A DNA stretch of 8,888 nt from Glaciimonas sp. (GTDB lineage: Bacteria > Pseudomonadota > Gammaproteobacteria > Burkholderiales > Burkholderiaceae): NCBI GenBank assembly GCA_014377145.1, contig JACMQE010000019.1, positions 1-8,888 on the forward strand, written 5' to 3'. The position numbers and the translations under genes were made by a program. Shown one piece after another: positions 1 through 7,172 of this stretch. Each line of letters opens with the position of its first letter. Positions within the stretch are counted from its first letter, which is position 1. The notes under the pieces were generated by a model that was given only the letters and a program-made list of their open reading frames with translations, did no database searches and was not told where the DNA came from.

Positions 1-1
1 T

Positions 2-820
2 GTGGTGGTTGCCATGACGCCAGAAGAAGCGCACGCCGCCGTCGATATGATGTTGGCCGACAACAAATTCGGCACAGCTGGCACACGGGTCGTGATTGAA
101 GACTTTTTAAGCGGAGAAGAAGCCAGTTTCATCGTGATGGTCGATGGTAGAAATATTCTTGCGCTGGCAACAAGCCAAGATCACAAGCGCTTAAAAGACG
201 ATGATCAAGGGCCCAACACCGGCGGTATGGGCGCTTATTCTCCTGCACCAATCGTGACCCCGGCAGTCCATATGCGGGTCATGCGCGACATCATCATCCC
301 AACTATCCAAGGGATGGCGAAAGAAGGCATTCCTTTCACCGGTTTTCTGTATGCTGGTCTAATGATTGACAAAAATGGCATGCCAAAAACGATTGAGTTC
401 AATTGCCGCATGGGTGATCCAGAGACGCAGCCCATCATGGCACGCCTGAAAACCGATCTATTGATGGTGATGGAACATGCTGTCAATAATACCCTTGACA
501 CTGTCGAACTAGAATGGGATCGTCGTACCGCGCTGGGCGTTGTGATGGCTGCTGCTGACTATCCAGATACGCCATGCCAGGGCGATCTGATCTCGGGCAT
601 TCCGCCAGAAACCGTCGACGCAATCACTTTTCATGCGGGCACGACCCTGACAGGGACTAAGCTGACCACCTTTGGCGGTCGGGTGTTATGCGTAGTCGGC
701 TTAGGTGATAGTGTTAAAGTCGCACAAAAACATGCTTACAACGTTGTCGATGTTATCCATTTCAGCGGCGTGCAATTTCGCCGCGATATTGGTTGGCGCG
801 CGATAAAGCGGCTCGACTAA
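2..820 (+). CDS. purD: Phosphoribosylamine-glycine ligase (GARS), C-terminal part, 5' end cut by window
   Basis: PurD joins 5-phosphoribosylamine and glycine with ATP to make glycinamide ribonucleotide, the second step of de novo purine synthesis in the cytosol. The frame is open to the left edge, so the true start lies outside. About 272 residues are visible against roughly 425 for the family, so about 150 N-terminal residues (the N domain and the beginning of the ATP-grasp fold) are missing. Visible family signatures, numbered from the first codon seen: SQDHKR (58-63), PNTGGMGAYSPAP (71-83), and EFNCRMGDPETQ (132-143), which carries the Glu and Asn expected to bind metal-ATP. The C-terminal domain ends in the typical RRDIGWRAIKR. 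No frameshift is seen. It reads toward hemF but is separated from it by 443 bases, so hemF probably has its own promoter. Identification is secure. Confidence 0.97.
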   Translation: MVVAMTPEEAHAAVDMMLADNKFGTAGTRVVIEDFLSGEEASFIVMVDGRNILALATSQDHKRLKDDDQGPNTGGMGAYSPAPIVTPAVHMRVMRDIIIPTIQGMAKEGIPFTGFLYAGLMIDKNGMPKTIEFNCRMGDPETQPIMARLKTDLLMVMEHAVNNTLDTVELEWDRRTALGVVMAAADYPDTPCQGDLISGIPPETVDAITFHAGTTLTGTKLTTFGGRVLCVVGLGDSVKVAQKHAYNVVDVIHFSGVQFRRDIGWRAIKRLD

Positions 821-1101
821 ACATCGTCATTTCGTCAAAAAGTAAAATCCCATATCAGCAATGCTTGTTGCAATAGCTTTATCTCGCTCGGAAAATAATC
901 AAATATAGGCCTCTGTAGGCATCTTTATATTATTTTGATGACAGAACCGCATAATATTTAAAAAATGTATTTTTGAGATTAAATGCATATTTTTTAGGAT
1001 TTACGAAAAATTGTCCCCATAAGGCGCCCAGACAAAGACAAGACGCTAGTACGGTTAGGAAAGCACGACGCTGTTGGGGCGATTTTGCATAAGTCTTATT
1101 C

Positions 1102-1129
1102 TTGACAAAATTAGGCTCTTCCATGTAAT
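1102..1129 (+). promoter_or_regulatory. Sigma70-like promoter upstream of hemF
   Basis: A perfect -35 box TTGACA (1102-1107) is followed after 16 bases by TGTAAT (1124-1129), a 5-of-6 match to the -10 consensus. The DNA just before the -35 box is AT-rich. Initiation would be expected near 1136, giving hemF a leader of about 128 nt. This is the best promoter-like pair I found by eye in the intergenic region. It is inferred from sequence only. Confidence 0.5.
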
Positions 1130-1135
1130 CAACTG

Positions 1136-1231
1136 GCTGATACCATTCCACTATCGTGGACCGCCTCGGCAAGGTACAATCCGGCATACCCCAAATTTCT
1201 GTGATCCGCGCACAACGATGTGCGTCTTTTT
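1136..1231 (+). ncRNA. Candidate small RNA or hemF leader RNA with attenuator
   Basis: The interval runs from the start site predicted by the promoter at 1102-1129 to the T run at 1225-1231, about 96 nt. It can form a 5-bp hairpin (TCCAC/GTGGA at 1147-1160), a possible weak GGTA/TACC pairing (1173-1176 with 1187-1190) and a final CGCACA/TGTGCG stem with a 4-nt loop followed by TCTTTTT. Promoter, structured body and terminator in this order are what a free-standing bacterial small RNA looks like. Because hemF begins only 33 bases after the T run on the same strand, the same parts could be a leader that attenuates hemF transcription. I do not recognise a known RNA family. Confidence 0.3.
1208..1231 (+). 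terminator. Intrinsic terminator-like hairpin in the hemF leader
   Basis: The arms CGCACA (1209-1214) and TGTGCG (1219-1224) form a perfect 6-bp GC-rich stem around the loop ACGA. An extra G-U pair is possible at 1208/1225. TCTTTTT follows at 1225-1231. Orientation is plus only, since no T run follows the stem on the other strand. It is far from the purD stop (about 390 bases), so it more likely ends a transcript that begins inside the intergenic region, or attenuates hemF, than terminates purD. Confidence 0.5.
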
Positions 1232-1251
1232 CGTAATTTGTGCACCTTTTG

Positions 1252-1263
1252 TACGCTAGCGTA
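1252..1263. repeat. Perfect 12-bp palindrome abutting the hemF start codon
   Basis: TACGCTAGCGTA equals its own reverse complement and ends at the base before ATG at 1264. It occupies the place where a Shine-Dalgarno sequence should be, and no purine-rich ribosome site is visible for hemF. It could be an operator half-site pair or a small RNA hairpin affecting initiation. No regulator is identifiable from the sequence. Confidence 0.45.
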
Positions 1264-2199
1264 ATGACATTAAATATTCCTGCCGCCAATGCTGTGAAAT
1301 CCTACCTGCTTGATCTACAGGCGCGCGTCGTCGCGGTCATGGAACAGATCGATGGAAAATCATTCAGTACCGACAACTGGGAACGGGCAGAAGGCGGCGG
1401 AGGTATTTCCCGCATCATCGAAGAAGGTAATGTGCTTGAACGCGGTGGCATTGGTTTTTCCCATGTTATGGGGAAAACTCTACCGCCCTCCGCAGCGGTA
1501 AACTGGCCTGAACTGGCGGGACGTCAATGGGAAGCAATGGGCGTATCACTCGTCATTCATCCACACAATCCCCATGCACCCACGGTCCATATGAACGTGC
1601 GCTTTTTTAACACCACAGCAGAAGGACAAGAGCCAACCTGGTGGTTCGGCGGCGGGATGGATCTGACGCCATATTACGGCTCCGAAGAAGACACCCGGCA
1701 CTTTCATCGTACTTGCCGTGACGCGCTGACCCCGTTCGATACCGATACGGATAAAAATACCGATCAGGCGTTATATCCACGTTTCAAAAAATGGTGTGAC
1801 GACTATTTTTATTTAAAACATCGCCAGGAGCCACGCGGTATCGGCGGCATTTTCTTTGATCATCTCAACCAATTCGGCTTCACTCAAAGCTTCGCCATAA
1901 TGCAAAGTGTCGGCAATGCCTTCCTACCGGCCTACGCAGATATGTTAGCAAACCGCAACGCAATACCGTTCACCGAAGAACAACGCGATTTTCAAGCTTA
2001 TCGCCGCGGCCGCTATGTCGAATTCAATCTAGTGTATGATCGCGGAACTTCGTTCGGCTTGCAATCCGGTGGCCGTACTGAGTCGATCCTGATGTCAATG
2101 CCCCCTATAGTCAAATGGCGTTATAACTGGCAACCGGCAGCCGGCAGCCCGGAAGCCCGGCTGTACTCTGATTTCCTGATTCATCGAAATTGGATCTGA
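1264..2199 (+). CDS. hemF: Oxygen-dependent coproporphyrinogen III oxidase
   Basis: HemF oxidatively decarboxylates two propionates of coproporphyrinogen III to give protoporphyrinogen IX, using O2, in aerobic haem synthesis. It is a soluble homodimer. The product is 311 residues, close to the family's usual 300 or so. Clear signatures are [17 protein letters not shown] (99-115), [13 protein letters not shown] (126-138), the [13 protein letters not shown] stretch (175-187) followed by RGIGGIFFD, and [15 protein letters not shown] (248-262) followed by [16 protein letters not shown] at 1264 is preferred. A GTG at 1240 would add only eight poorly conserved residues and put the palindrome inside the gene. 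Neither start has a visible ribosome site. The stop overlaps the nadD start by one base (TGATG), so the two are probably translationally coupled. The leader carries a promoter and a terminator-like hairpin, so expression may be controlled there. Confidence 0.96.
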   Translation: MTLNIPAANAVKSYLLDLQARVVAVMEQIDGKSFSTDNWERAEGGGGISRIIEEGNVLERGGIGFSHVMGKTLPPSAAVNWPELAGRQWEAMGVSLVIHPHNPHAPTVHMNVRFFNTTAEGQEPTWWFGGGMDLTPYYGSEEDTRHFHRTCRDALTPFDTDTDKNTDQALYPRFKKWCDDYFYLKHRQEPRGIGGIFFDHLNQFGFTQSFAIMQSVGNAFLPAYADMLANRNAIPFTEEQRDFQAYRRGRYVEFNLVYDRGTSFGLQSGGRTESILMSMPPIVKWRYNWQPAAGSPEARLYSDFLIHRNWI

Positions 2200-2867
2200 T
2201 GCGACCCGATCAATCCCAACGTCATTGTGTCGTGGTACTCGGTGGGAGTTTTGATCCGGTTCACAATGGTCATGTGGCACTGGCAAAATATTTTGTGGCA
2301 TTGTTTGCCTCCGATTTATTACGTGTCATTCCGACAGGTAATCCATGGCAAAAGCGCGGCTTGGAAGCAAGCGCGATGGACCGGGTTGAAATGGTAAGAC
2401 GTGCTTTTAGCGGACAAGCAGTTGAAGTCTGTATAGACCAGCAAGAAATTGAGCGGCACAAGGCGACTTTCACCATCGATACGCTGCAATCTTTACGGAC
2501 CGAGCTGGGTCCGGAAGCATCCATCATCTTTTTGATGGGCACTGACCAATTACAACATCTGAATACTTGGCAGGGTTGGGACAAACTGTTCAATTATGCG
2601 CATCTGGGAGTTGCCCCCCGGCCCGGCTTTGCGCTAGATGCATCACAAGTATCGCCCGAGGTTACACGCGAATTTACGCGCCGCGCAGCGACCCCAAAGC
2701 AGATTCGCCAGAGTCCGCATGGTTTGACCCATCTGGCGGCAAATCTATTTATAGACATATCGGCAACAAAAATTCGTTCTGCATTGCACACCGGCAACAA
2801 GCCAGATTCGCTGATTCCGGCAGCAGTGCTAGACTATATTGAACAACGCCATCTTTATAAGAATTAA
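2199..2867 (+). CDS. nadD: Nicotinate-nucleotide adenylyltransferase
   Basis: NadD transfers AMP from ATP to nicotinate mononucleotide, making deamido-NAD in NAD biosynthesis. From ATG 2199 it is 222 residues, close to the E. coli enzyme (about 213). The nucleotidyltransferase signature GGSFDPVHNGH lies at residues 15-25, with the two catalytic-site histidines. The second signature, ISATKIR, lies at 187-193. Between them is the family-typical FLMGTDQLQHLNTW segment. ATG 2199 is chosen over an upstream in-frame TTG at 2190 because it forms a TGATG junction with the hemF stop and has GGA a few bases before it. The gene ends directly against rsfS. The nadD-rsfS-rlmH linkage is common in bacteria and supports the call. 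No anomalies are seen in the reading frame. Confidence 0.95.
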   Translation: MRPDQSQRHCVVVLGGSFDPVHNGHVALAKYFVALFASDLLRVIPTGNPWQKRGLEASAMDRVEMVRRAFSGQAVEVCIDQQEIERHKATFTIDTLQSLRTELGPEASIIFLMGTDQLQHLNTWQGWDKLFNYAHLGVAPRPGFALDASQVSPEVTREFTRRAATPKQIRQSPHGLTHLAANLFIDISATKIRSALHTGNKPDSLIPAAVLDYIEQRHLYKN

Positions 2868-3527
2868 ATGGAAATCAAAAAACTGCAAAGCCTCGTTATC
2901 GATGCTCTTGAAGACGTCAAAGCGCAAGAAATCCGCGTCTTTGATACCTCCCACCTGACCAGTCTGTTTGATCGTATTGTGGTCGCCTCGGGCACATCTA
3001 ATCGCCAAACTAAATCACTCGCCGCATCGGTGCGCGATAAAGTGAATGAAAACGGCGGCAATATTCTGAGCGTCGAAGGTGAAGGCACAGGCGAATGGGT
3101 ACTAGTCGATTTGGGTGACATGGTAGTTCATATTATGCAACCAGCAATTCGTGCGTATTATCGTCTGGAAGAAATTTGGGGCGAAAAAGAAGTCAAATTT
3201 GGGGCGGCCAAACGGATTAACCAACGGAGCGGACCTAAAGCTGATGACAGCGGCGCAGCACCTAAAAAAGTGTCGCGCCATCTGACCACATCCCAAGCAT
3301 TGGCTCCTGACGTTGATGCACCGACAAAAATCCTGACACGCAAGAGGATAGTAAAAACCGATGGCGTATCAAAGGCTGTCGGGAAAACTATTAAGGTTTC
3401 TGTATCGAAAAGCGTTACCTCTAAAAATGCTGCGTATAAAGCCGCTAATGCACCGAAGAAAGCGCCACTAAGGAAAGCGCCAACGACGACCAAACGCAAA
3501 CCGGAAAAATCTAAAGACGCTACGTAA
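2868..3527 (+). CDS. rsfS: Ribosomal silencing factor RsfS with a long basic C-terminal tail
   Basis: RsfS (Iojap/DUF143 family) binds protein uL14 on the 50S subunit and blocks joining of 30S, lowering translation during starvation. Residues 1 to about 110 are a full family domain, with DRIVVASGTSNRQ (35-47) and WVLVDLGDMVVHIM (77-90) followed by RAYYRLEEIW (95-104). Most family members end around 105-130 residues. This one has 219, with about 109 extra residues. By my count the tail holds about 20 Lys, 7 Arg and 7 acidic residues, is rich in Ala, Thr and Ser, and is probably disordered. Basic Ala/Lys tails on RsfS occur in other Burkholderiales, as far as I recall, and the tail's role is unknown to me; RNA or ribosome contact is a guess. 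ATG follows the nadD stop directly (TAAATG), suggesting coupling. Confidence 0.93.
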   Translation: MEIKKLQSLVIDALEDVKAQEIRVFDTSHLTSLFDRIVVASGTSNRQTKSLAASVRDKVNENGGNILSVEGEGTGEWVLVDLGDMVVHIMQPAIRAYYRLEEIWGEKEVKFGAAKRINQRSGPKADDSGAAPKKVSRHLTTSQALAPDVDAPTKILTRKRIVKTDGVSKAVGKTIKVSVSKSVTSKNAAYKAANAPKKAPLRKAPTTTKRKPEKSKDAT

Positions 3528-3539
3528 GCGTCGCGTACC

Positions 3540-4010
3540 ATGCAGCTCATTATTGCTGCGGTCGGCCATAAAATGCCGGCCTGGATTGAAACTGGATTCG
3601 GCGAGTATGCTAAACGCATGCCGTCAGATTGCCGAATTATCCTCAAAGAAATCAAACCCGTAGAACGTTCGGGCAGCAAAACTGCAGATACGGCAATGGC
3701 ACTCGAACGGGGCCGGATCGAAGCCATGCTACCCAAGGGCGTGTGTATTGTCGCATTGGATGAGTATGGCAAAGACCTGACTTCGGTGCAATTATCTCAA
3801 CAACTAACGCATTGGCAACACGACAGTCGCGACGTCGCTTTCATCATTGGTGGTGCCGATGGACTTGATGCCGGATTCAAAGCGAAGGCAGACACATTGC
3901 TGCGCGTATCCAGTTTAACCCTGCCGCACGGAATGGTGCGGGTAATACTAGCCGAGCAACTTTATCGCGCTTGGTCAATCACTCAGAATCATCCCTACCA
4001 TCGGGTATAA
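3540..4010 (+). CDS. rlmH: 23S rRNA (pseudouridine-1915-N3)-methyltransferase
   Basis: RlmH is a SPOUT-class methyltransferase that uses S-adenosylmethionine to methylate pseudouridine 1915 in helix 69 of 23S rRNA, acting on assembled 70S ribosomes. The 156-residue length is standard. The knot-forming cofactor-binding half is clear: [10 protein letters not shown] (73-82), [10 protein letters not shown] (101-110) and [20 protein letters not shown] (126-145). The C terminus HPYHRV matches the family ending, which contributes to the active site. It starts 12 bases after rsfS. The weak ribosome site suggests dependence on upstream translation. Pairing with rsfS places two late 50S/70S functions side by side, a widely conserved arrangement. 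No irregularity is seen. Confidence 0.95.
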   Translation: MQLIIAAVGHKMPAWIETGFGEYAKRMPSDCRIILKEIKPVERSGSKTADTAMALERGRIEAMLPKGVCIVALDEYGKDLTSVQLSQQLTHWQHDSRDVAFIIGGADGLDAGFKAKADTLLRVSSLTLPHGMVRVILAEQLYRAWSITQNHPYHRV

Positions 4011-4014
4011 AATC

Positions 4015-4067
4015 ATTGCTAACCGGCGGGTATTAGGCTGCCTGAATTTGCAGGAAAACTTAGCAAT
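4015..4067. repeat. Stem-loop-forming inverted repeat between rlmH and maf
   Basis: ATTGCTAA (4015-4022) and TTAGCAAT (4060-4067) are perfect 8-bp inverted arms enclosing 37 bases. The enclosed part can form an inner CCTG/CAGG hairpin (4041-4044 with 4051-4054). No T run follows, so this is not a normal intrinsic terminator. It fills most of the only sizeable gap in the hemF-rng run and sits just before the maf start, which lacks a visible ribosome site. It may be an mRNA processing or stability element, or affect maf translation. Confidence 0.4.
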
Positions 4068-4082
4068 CCTATCACCCAAGCA

Positions 4083-4706
4083 ATGAAAAACCTGCCTCAA
4101 AAAATCTGTCTTGCGTCGAAAAGTCCTCGAAGACGAGAATTGTTACGTCAGATCGGTATCGATTTTGAATTACTTTTATTGCTCGACAAAGCACCGCGCA
4201 GACCAGATGTCGATGAAAAGATGAGGAAAAATGAACAACTAGCTGAATATGTCGCGCGCGTAGTAACACGAGAAAAAGCTGCCTTTGCATGCAAGGCCAG
4301 GCATTGGCGCCGAATACTCACATACCCTATCATGACCGCAGATACCAAAGTCAATATTGAAGGCACAATTCTTGGAAAGCCCGCTGACATCACCGAAGTT
4401 GTCGACATGCTGCAACAATTATCGGGATGCACCCATCTTATCCTCACCAACGTCGTCGTCATGCATCTGGAACAGTTCTGGCAAATCACACAGAGCTCGG
4501 AAGTCGTTTTTCAAACCCTTAGCGATGAAACGATTCGCGCTTACTGCGCAACTTCTGAACCTTATGACAAAGCCGGTGCATACGGCATTCAAGGGCCCGC
4601 TGCGATCTTTATCAAACGTATCAACGGCATTCATTCGGGCATCATGAGCTTACCCTTATTTAAGGCTACTCAAATACTACAAAAGGCAGGAATCCGCATT
4701 CTATGA
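4083..4706 (+). CDS. maf: Maf-family nucleoside triphosphate pyrophosphatase
   Basis: Maf proteins hydrolyse non-canonical or canonical nucleoside triphosphates to monophosphates and pyrophosphate. The product is 207 residues, near family length. Visible motifs are LASKSPRRRELL (10-21, phosphate binding), DVDE (42-45), the catalytic-type Asp in ADT (86-88), LGKPAD (97-102), and DKAGAYGIQG (162-171) near the C terminus. An extra loop (about residues 33-42) precedes DVDE, which I recall as typical of some Burkholderiales. Several usually conserved positions differ: Lys89 follows ADT where Thr or Val is usual, and SLPLFKAT (189-196) replaces the usual GLPLYET, losing Gly and Glu. Function is probably kept but activity or specificity may differ; which Maf subgroup it belongs to is uncertain. 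Its stop overlaps the rng start by four bases (ATGA). Confidence 0.9.
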   Translation: MKNLPQKICLASKSPRRRELLRQIGIDFELLLLLDKAPRRPDVDEKMRKNEQLAEYVARVVTREKAAFACKARHWRRILTYPIMTADTKVNIEGTILGKPADITEVVDMLQQLSGCTHLILTNVVVMHLEQFWQITQSSEVVFQTLSDETIRAYCATSEPYDKAGAYGIQGPAAIFIKRINGIHSGIMSLPLFKATQILQKAGIRIL

Positions 4707-6181
4707 GCGAAGACATACTTGTTAATATCACCCCTCAGGAAACCCGGGTTGCATTGATTTTTCAAGGAGCTGTGCAAGAACTGCATATCGAGCGCACCTT
4801 GTCACGCGGCCTCGCAGGGAATATCTATATGGGCAAGGTCGTCCGTGTACTACCAGGCATGCAATCCGCATTTATCGATATTGGCCTGGAACGCGCCGCC
4901 TTTCTTCACGTGGCAGACATATGGGAATCGCGCGCGCGTGGTTCAGCACCGGCGGACAATCAACCCACAATCCAAGCGCCTATTGAAAAACTGTTATTCG
5001 ACGGTCAGTCCCTGATGGTGCAAGTCGTCAAAGACCCAATTGGCACGAAAGGGGCGCGTCTCTCGACCCAGATTTCTATTGCCGGGCGCATGCTAGTGTA
5101 TTTGCCGCAAGATAGTCACATCGGCATTTCTCAGCGTATTGAAAACGAAGCCGAACGCGAACTGCTACGCACAAAAATACAAGAGTTGCTTCCCTCCGAC
5201 GAAAAGGGCGGCTTTATCATCCGCACCATGGCCGAAGATGCATCCGATAGCGATCTTCAAATGGACATCGAATATCTACGCAAAACCTGGTTATTGATCA
5301 TCCAAATATCAAAAAGCTGCCCTGCTCCAACCTTATTGCACCAGGATTTGAATCTGGCGCAACGCGTGTTACGTGACTTTGTGGACGACAACACGGCCAG
5401 CATTCAAGTTGACTCGCGCGAGAACTTTCAGAAACTTCAAGCGTTTGCCGCGACCTATACGCCCTCGGTGACAGCACGCTTAATTCACTATACTGGCGAA
5501 CGACCGCTGTTTGACTTGTATGGCGTTGAAGAAGAAATTCTGAAGGCGCTGAGTCGCCGGGTACCGCTCAAATCTGGCGGCTATCTGATTGTCGATCAAA
5601 CTGAAGCAATGACAACAATCGACGTGAATACCGGCAGCTTCGTCAATGGTCGTAATTTTGGTGAAACTATCTTTAAGACTAATCTAGAAGCCGCGCACGC
5701 CATCGCCCGCCAGCTCAGATTGCGCAATCTGGGCGGCATCATTATTCTCGACTTCATCGACATGGAAAACGTCGAACATAAAACAGCCGTCTTATCCGAA
5801 CTGAACAAAGCCCTACTGCGCGACCGCACCAAAAAATCCGTATCTGATTTTTCTGTTTTGAGTTTAGTGGAGATGACCCGGAAACGCACACGTGAATCTT
5901 TAGCGCATATCCTGTGCGAACCATGCCCGGTATGCAGCGGCAAAGGCCAGGTCAAGTCTGGGCGCACGCTCTGCTACGAAATTTTGCGCGAAGTGCTGCG
6001 TGAAGCCAAACAGTTCAATCCACGCGAGTTTCGAATTCTGGCATCGCAAGTCGTCGTCGATATGTTTCTCGAAGAAGAGTCGCAACATCTCGCTATGCTT
6101 GGCGATTTTATTCGCAAGCCGATTTCATTACAGGTCGAAACATTTTATCCCCAAGAGCAGTACGATATTATTTTGATGTAG
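4703..6181 (+). CDS. rng: Ribonuclease G
   Basis: RNase G is an endoribonuclease of the RNase E/G family that matures the 5' end of 16S rRNA and helps decay some mRNAs. At 492 residues it matches E. coli RNase G (about 489) and lacks the long degradosome scaffold of RNase E. The S1 RNA-binding domain occupies about 38-130 (GNIYMGKVVRVLPGMQSAFIDIG at its beginning). The 5'-sensor Arg-Thr is at 174-175. The catalytic aspartates are Asp307 in TIDVNTGSF and Asp350 in IIILDFIDM, 43 apart as in RNase E. The zinc-link cysteines are Cys408 and Cys411 in CPVC, just before SGKG. The end EQYDIILM is typical. Its start codon overlaps the maf stop (ATGA), so translation is probably coupled. The following glycosyltransferase begins 16 bases later. 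Confidence 0.96.
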   Translation: MSEDILVNITPQETRVALIFQGAVQELHIERTLSRGLAGNIYMGKVVRVLPGMQSAFIDIGLERAAFLHVADIWESRARGSAPADNQPTIQAPIEKLLFDGQSLMVQVVKDPIGTKGARLSTQISIAGRMLVYLPQDSHIGISQRIENEAERELLRTKIQELLPSDEKGGFIIRTMAEDASDSDLQMDIEYLRKTWLLIIQISKSCPAPTLLHQDLNLAQRVLRDFVDDNTASIQVDSRENFQKLQAFAATYTPSVTARLIHYTGERPLFDLYGVEEEILKALSRRVPLKSGGYLIVDQTEAMTTIDVNTGSFVNGRNFGETIFKTNLEAAHAIARQLRLRNLGGIIILDFIDMENVEHKTAVLSELNKALLRDRTKKSVSDFSVLSLVEMTRKRTRESLAHILCEPCPVCSGKGQVKSGRTLCYEILREVLREAKQFNPREFRILASQVVVDMFLEEESQHLAMLGDFIRKPISLQVETFYPQEQYDIILM

Positions 6182-6186
6182 TCTTC

Positions 6187-6190
6187 AGGA
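6187..6190 (+). promoter_or_regulatory. Shine-Dalgarno site of the first GT8 gene
   Basis: AGGA lies 7 bases before ATG 6198 and is the clearest ribosome site in the window. It supports this start and shows that the gene can be translated independently of rng although the gap is only 16 bases. Confidence 0.6.
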
Positions 6191-6197
6191 CAGATCA

Positions 6198-7172
6198 ATG
6201 CACACCGCTTTACAAGACATTTCGCCATCGCCTAAAAAAGATCTTTCCTCTTTTCATATTGCGTTTTGTGTAGACGATCATTATTGCCGTAGCATGGGTG
6301 CGACCATCACGTCCATTATCGATAACAATCCTGGCATTACATTCACGTTTCACGTATTTACGTTTTCGATTTCAGAAGATAACCGTCAGCGTTTTAGCCG
6401 GATAGCCAGCAATCATATCGTGGGGACGCACATCCACATTATCGATCCAGCGATCTTTCAGCCATTTTCCCATATCTCGCAATTCTCCTATTACTCGCCA
6501 ACTATTTTCACGCGTTTATTAATACCATCGACTTTGCGCGGCATAACCGACAAAGTTCTTTATCTGGATGCAGATATTTTGTGTGTGGGAAGTCTCGCTG
6601 AACTGATTCAAATAAATTTCGGGAATAGCGCTACGATTGTTGTTCCCGATGCAGATGAAACAACCAGAAGGCGCTGTGCGGCATTAAAGCTGTCATCGCA
6701 ACGCTATTTTAAATCTGGCGTCATGTATATTAACGTCGAGGAATGGGAATCTCAGGAAATCACCGAGAAAACCATTCTTGCTATTTTGCAAAACGGCAAG
6801 GAATACCGATTTCCGGACCAGGATGCATTAAATGTCGTGTTGGAGGGGAAAATACAACTCATCGACAAAAAATGGAATTTTCTGTATGACCTGATCCACG
6901 ATCTGGAAGAAGATAACCGCCATATGCGTCCTATTGACGATGCCGTATTTATTCACTTTGCCGGAGCCGTAAAACCTTGGAATGATTGGTGTTTACACGC
7001 ATCGAAAGTATTGTTTATGAATTACCACAGCATGTCACCATGGGCCGATGTAGCGCTTGATGCAGCACTGAGAAATTATAAAGAGATGAGGATGTTTTCC
7101 CGTTTCTTAATGAAACGTGGTCAGGTTTTAGATAGCTTCAAGTGGTACATAAAATATCTTACGGCGCGGTGA
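6198..7172 (+). CDS. Family 8 glycosyltransferase, LPS WaaI/WaaJ-like
   Basis: This is a retaining, nucleotide-sugar-dependent glycosyltransferase of the kind that adds glucose or galactose to the LPS outer core at the inner membrane's cytosolic face. It has 324 residues, a normal size. After an 18-residue leader the fold begins at FHIAFCVDDHYCRSMGATI (19-37). The metal-binding DAD is at 124-126 in LYLDADIL, followed by YFKSGVMYINVEEW (170-183), FPDQDALN (205-212) and the metal-ligand HFAGAVKPW (253-261). The last 45 or so residues match the small C-terminal domain found on LPS glycosyltransferases of this family. There is no signal peptide or membrane span. Sugar donor and acceptor cannot be read from sequence. 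It follows rng by 16 bases and may share its transcript. A clear paralogue lies on the opposite strand at the window's right edge. Confidence 0.9.
   Translation: MHTALQDISPSPKKDLSSFHIAFCVDDHYCRSMGATITSIIDNNPGITFTFHVFTFSISEDNRQRFSRIASNHIVGTHIHIIDPAIFQPFSHISQFSYYSPTIFTRLLIPSTLRGITDKVLYLDADILCVGSLAELIQINFGNSATIVVPDADETTRRRCAALKLSSQRYFKSGVMYINVEEWESQEITEKTILAILQNGKEYRFPDQDALNVVLEGKIQLIDKKWNFLYDLIHDLEEDNRHMRPIDDAVFIHFAGAVKPWNDWCLHASKVLFMNYHSMSPWADVALDAALRNYKEMRMFSRFLMKRGQVLDSFKWYIKYLTAR

Larger units (their letters stand above)
821..1263. other. purD-hemF intergenic region with promoter, hairpin terminator and palindrome
   Basis: This 443-base stretch has no convincing protein gene. Its left part (about 890-1010) is strongly AT-rich. 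No good terminator follows purD; the nearest dyad is a 4-bp GCCT/AGGC hairpin near 909-920. The right part holds a sigma70-like promoter (1102-1129), a 5-bp hairpin (TCCAC/GTGGA, 1147-1160), a terminator-like hairpin with a T run (1208-1231) and a 12-bp palindrome (1252-1263) just before hemF. A reading frame on the minus strand (1289 down to 930) spans part of the region and encodes one hydrophobic segment. It overlaps the hemF start and is treated here as doubtful. Confidence 0.7.

Noticed and set aside
909..920. GCCT/AGGC hairpin after purD as a terminator
   Set aside because: The stem is only 4 bp and it is not followed by a convincing T run.
1240..1263. GTG at 1240 as the hemF start
   Set aside because: It adds eight residues outside the conserved domain, has no ribosome site, and ATG at 1264 gives a family-typical N terminus.
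2138..2163. CAGCCGG/CCGGCTG 7-bp hairpin near the end of hemF
   Set aside because: It lies in a short GC-rich repetitive stretch coding for [10 protein letters not shown], with no T run after it. Local codon repetition explains it.
3158..3772. Long minus-strand frame (204 codons) across rsfS and rlmH
   Set aside because: It lies opposite two secure genes, shows no recognisable motif, and is explained by their codon composition.
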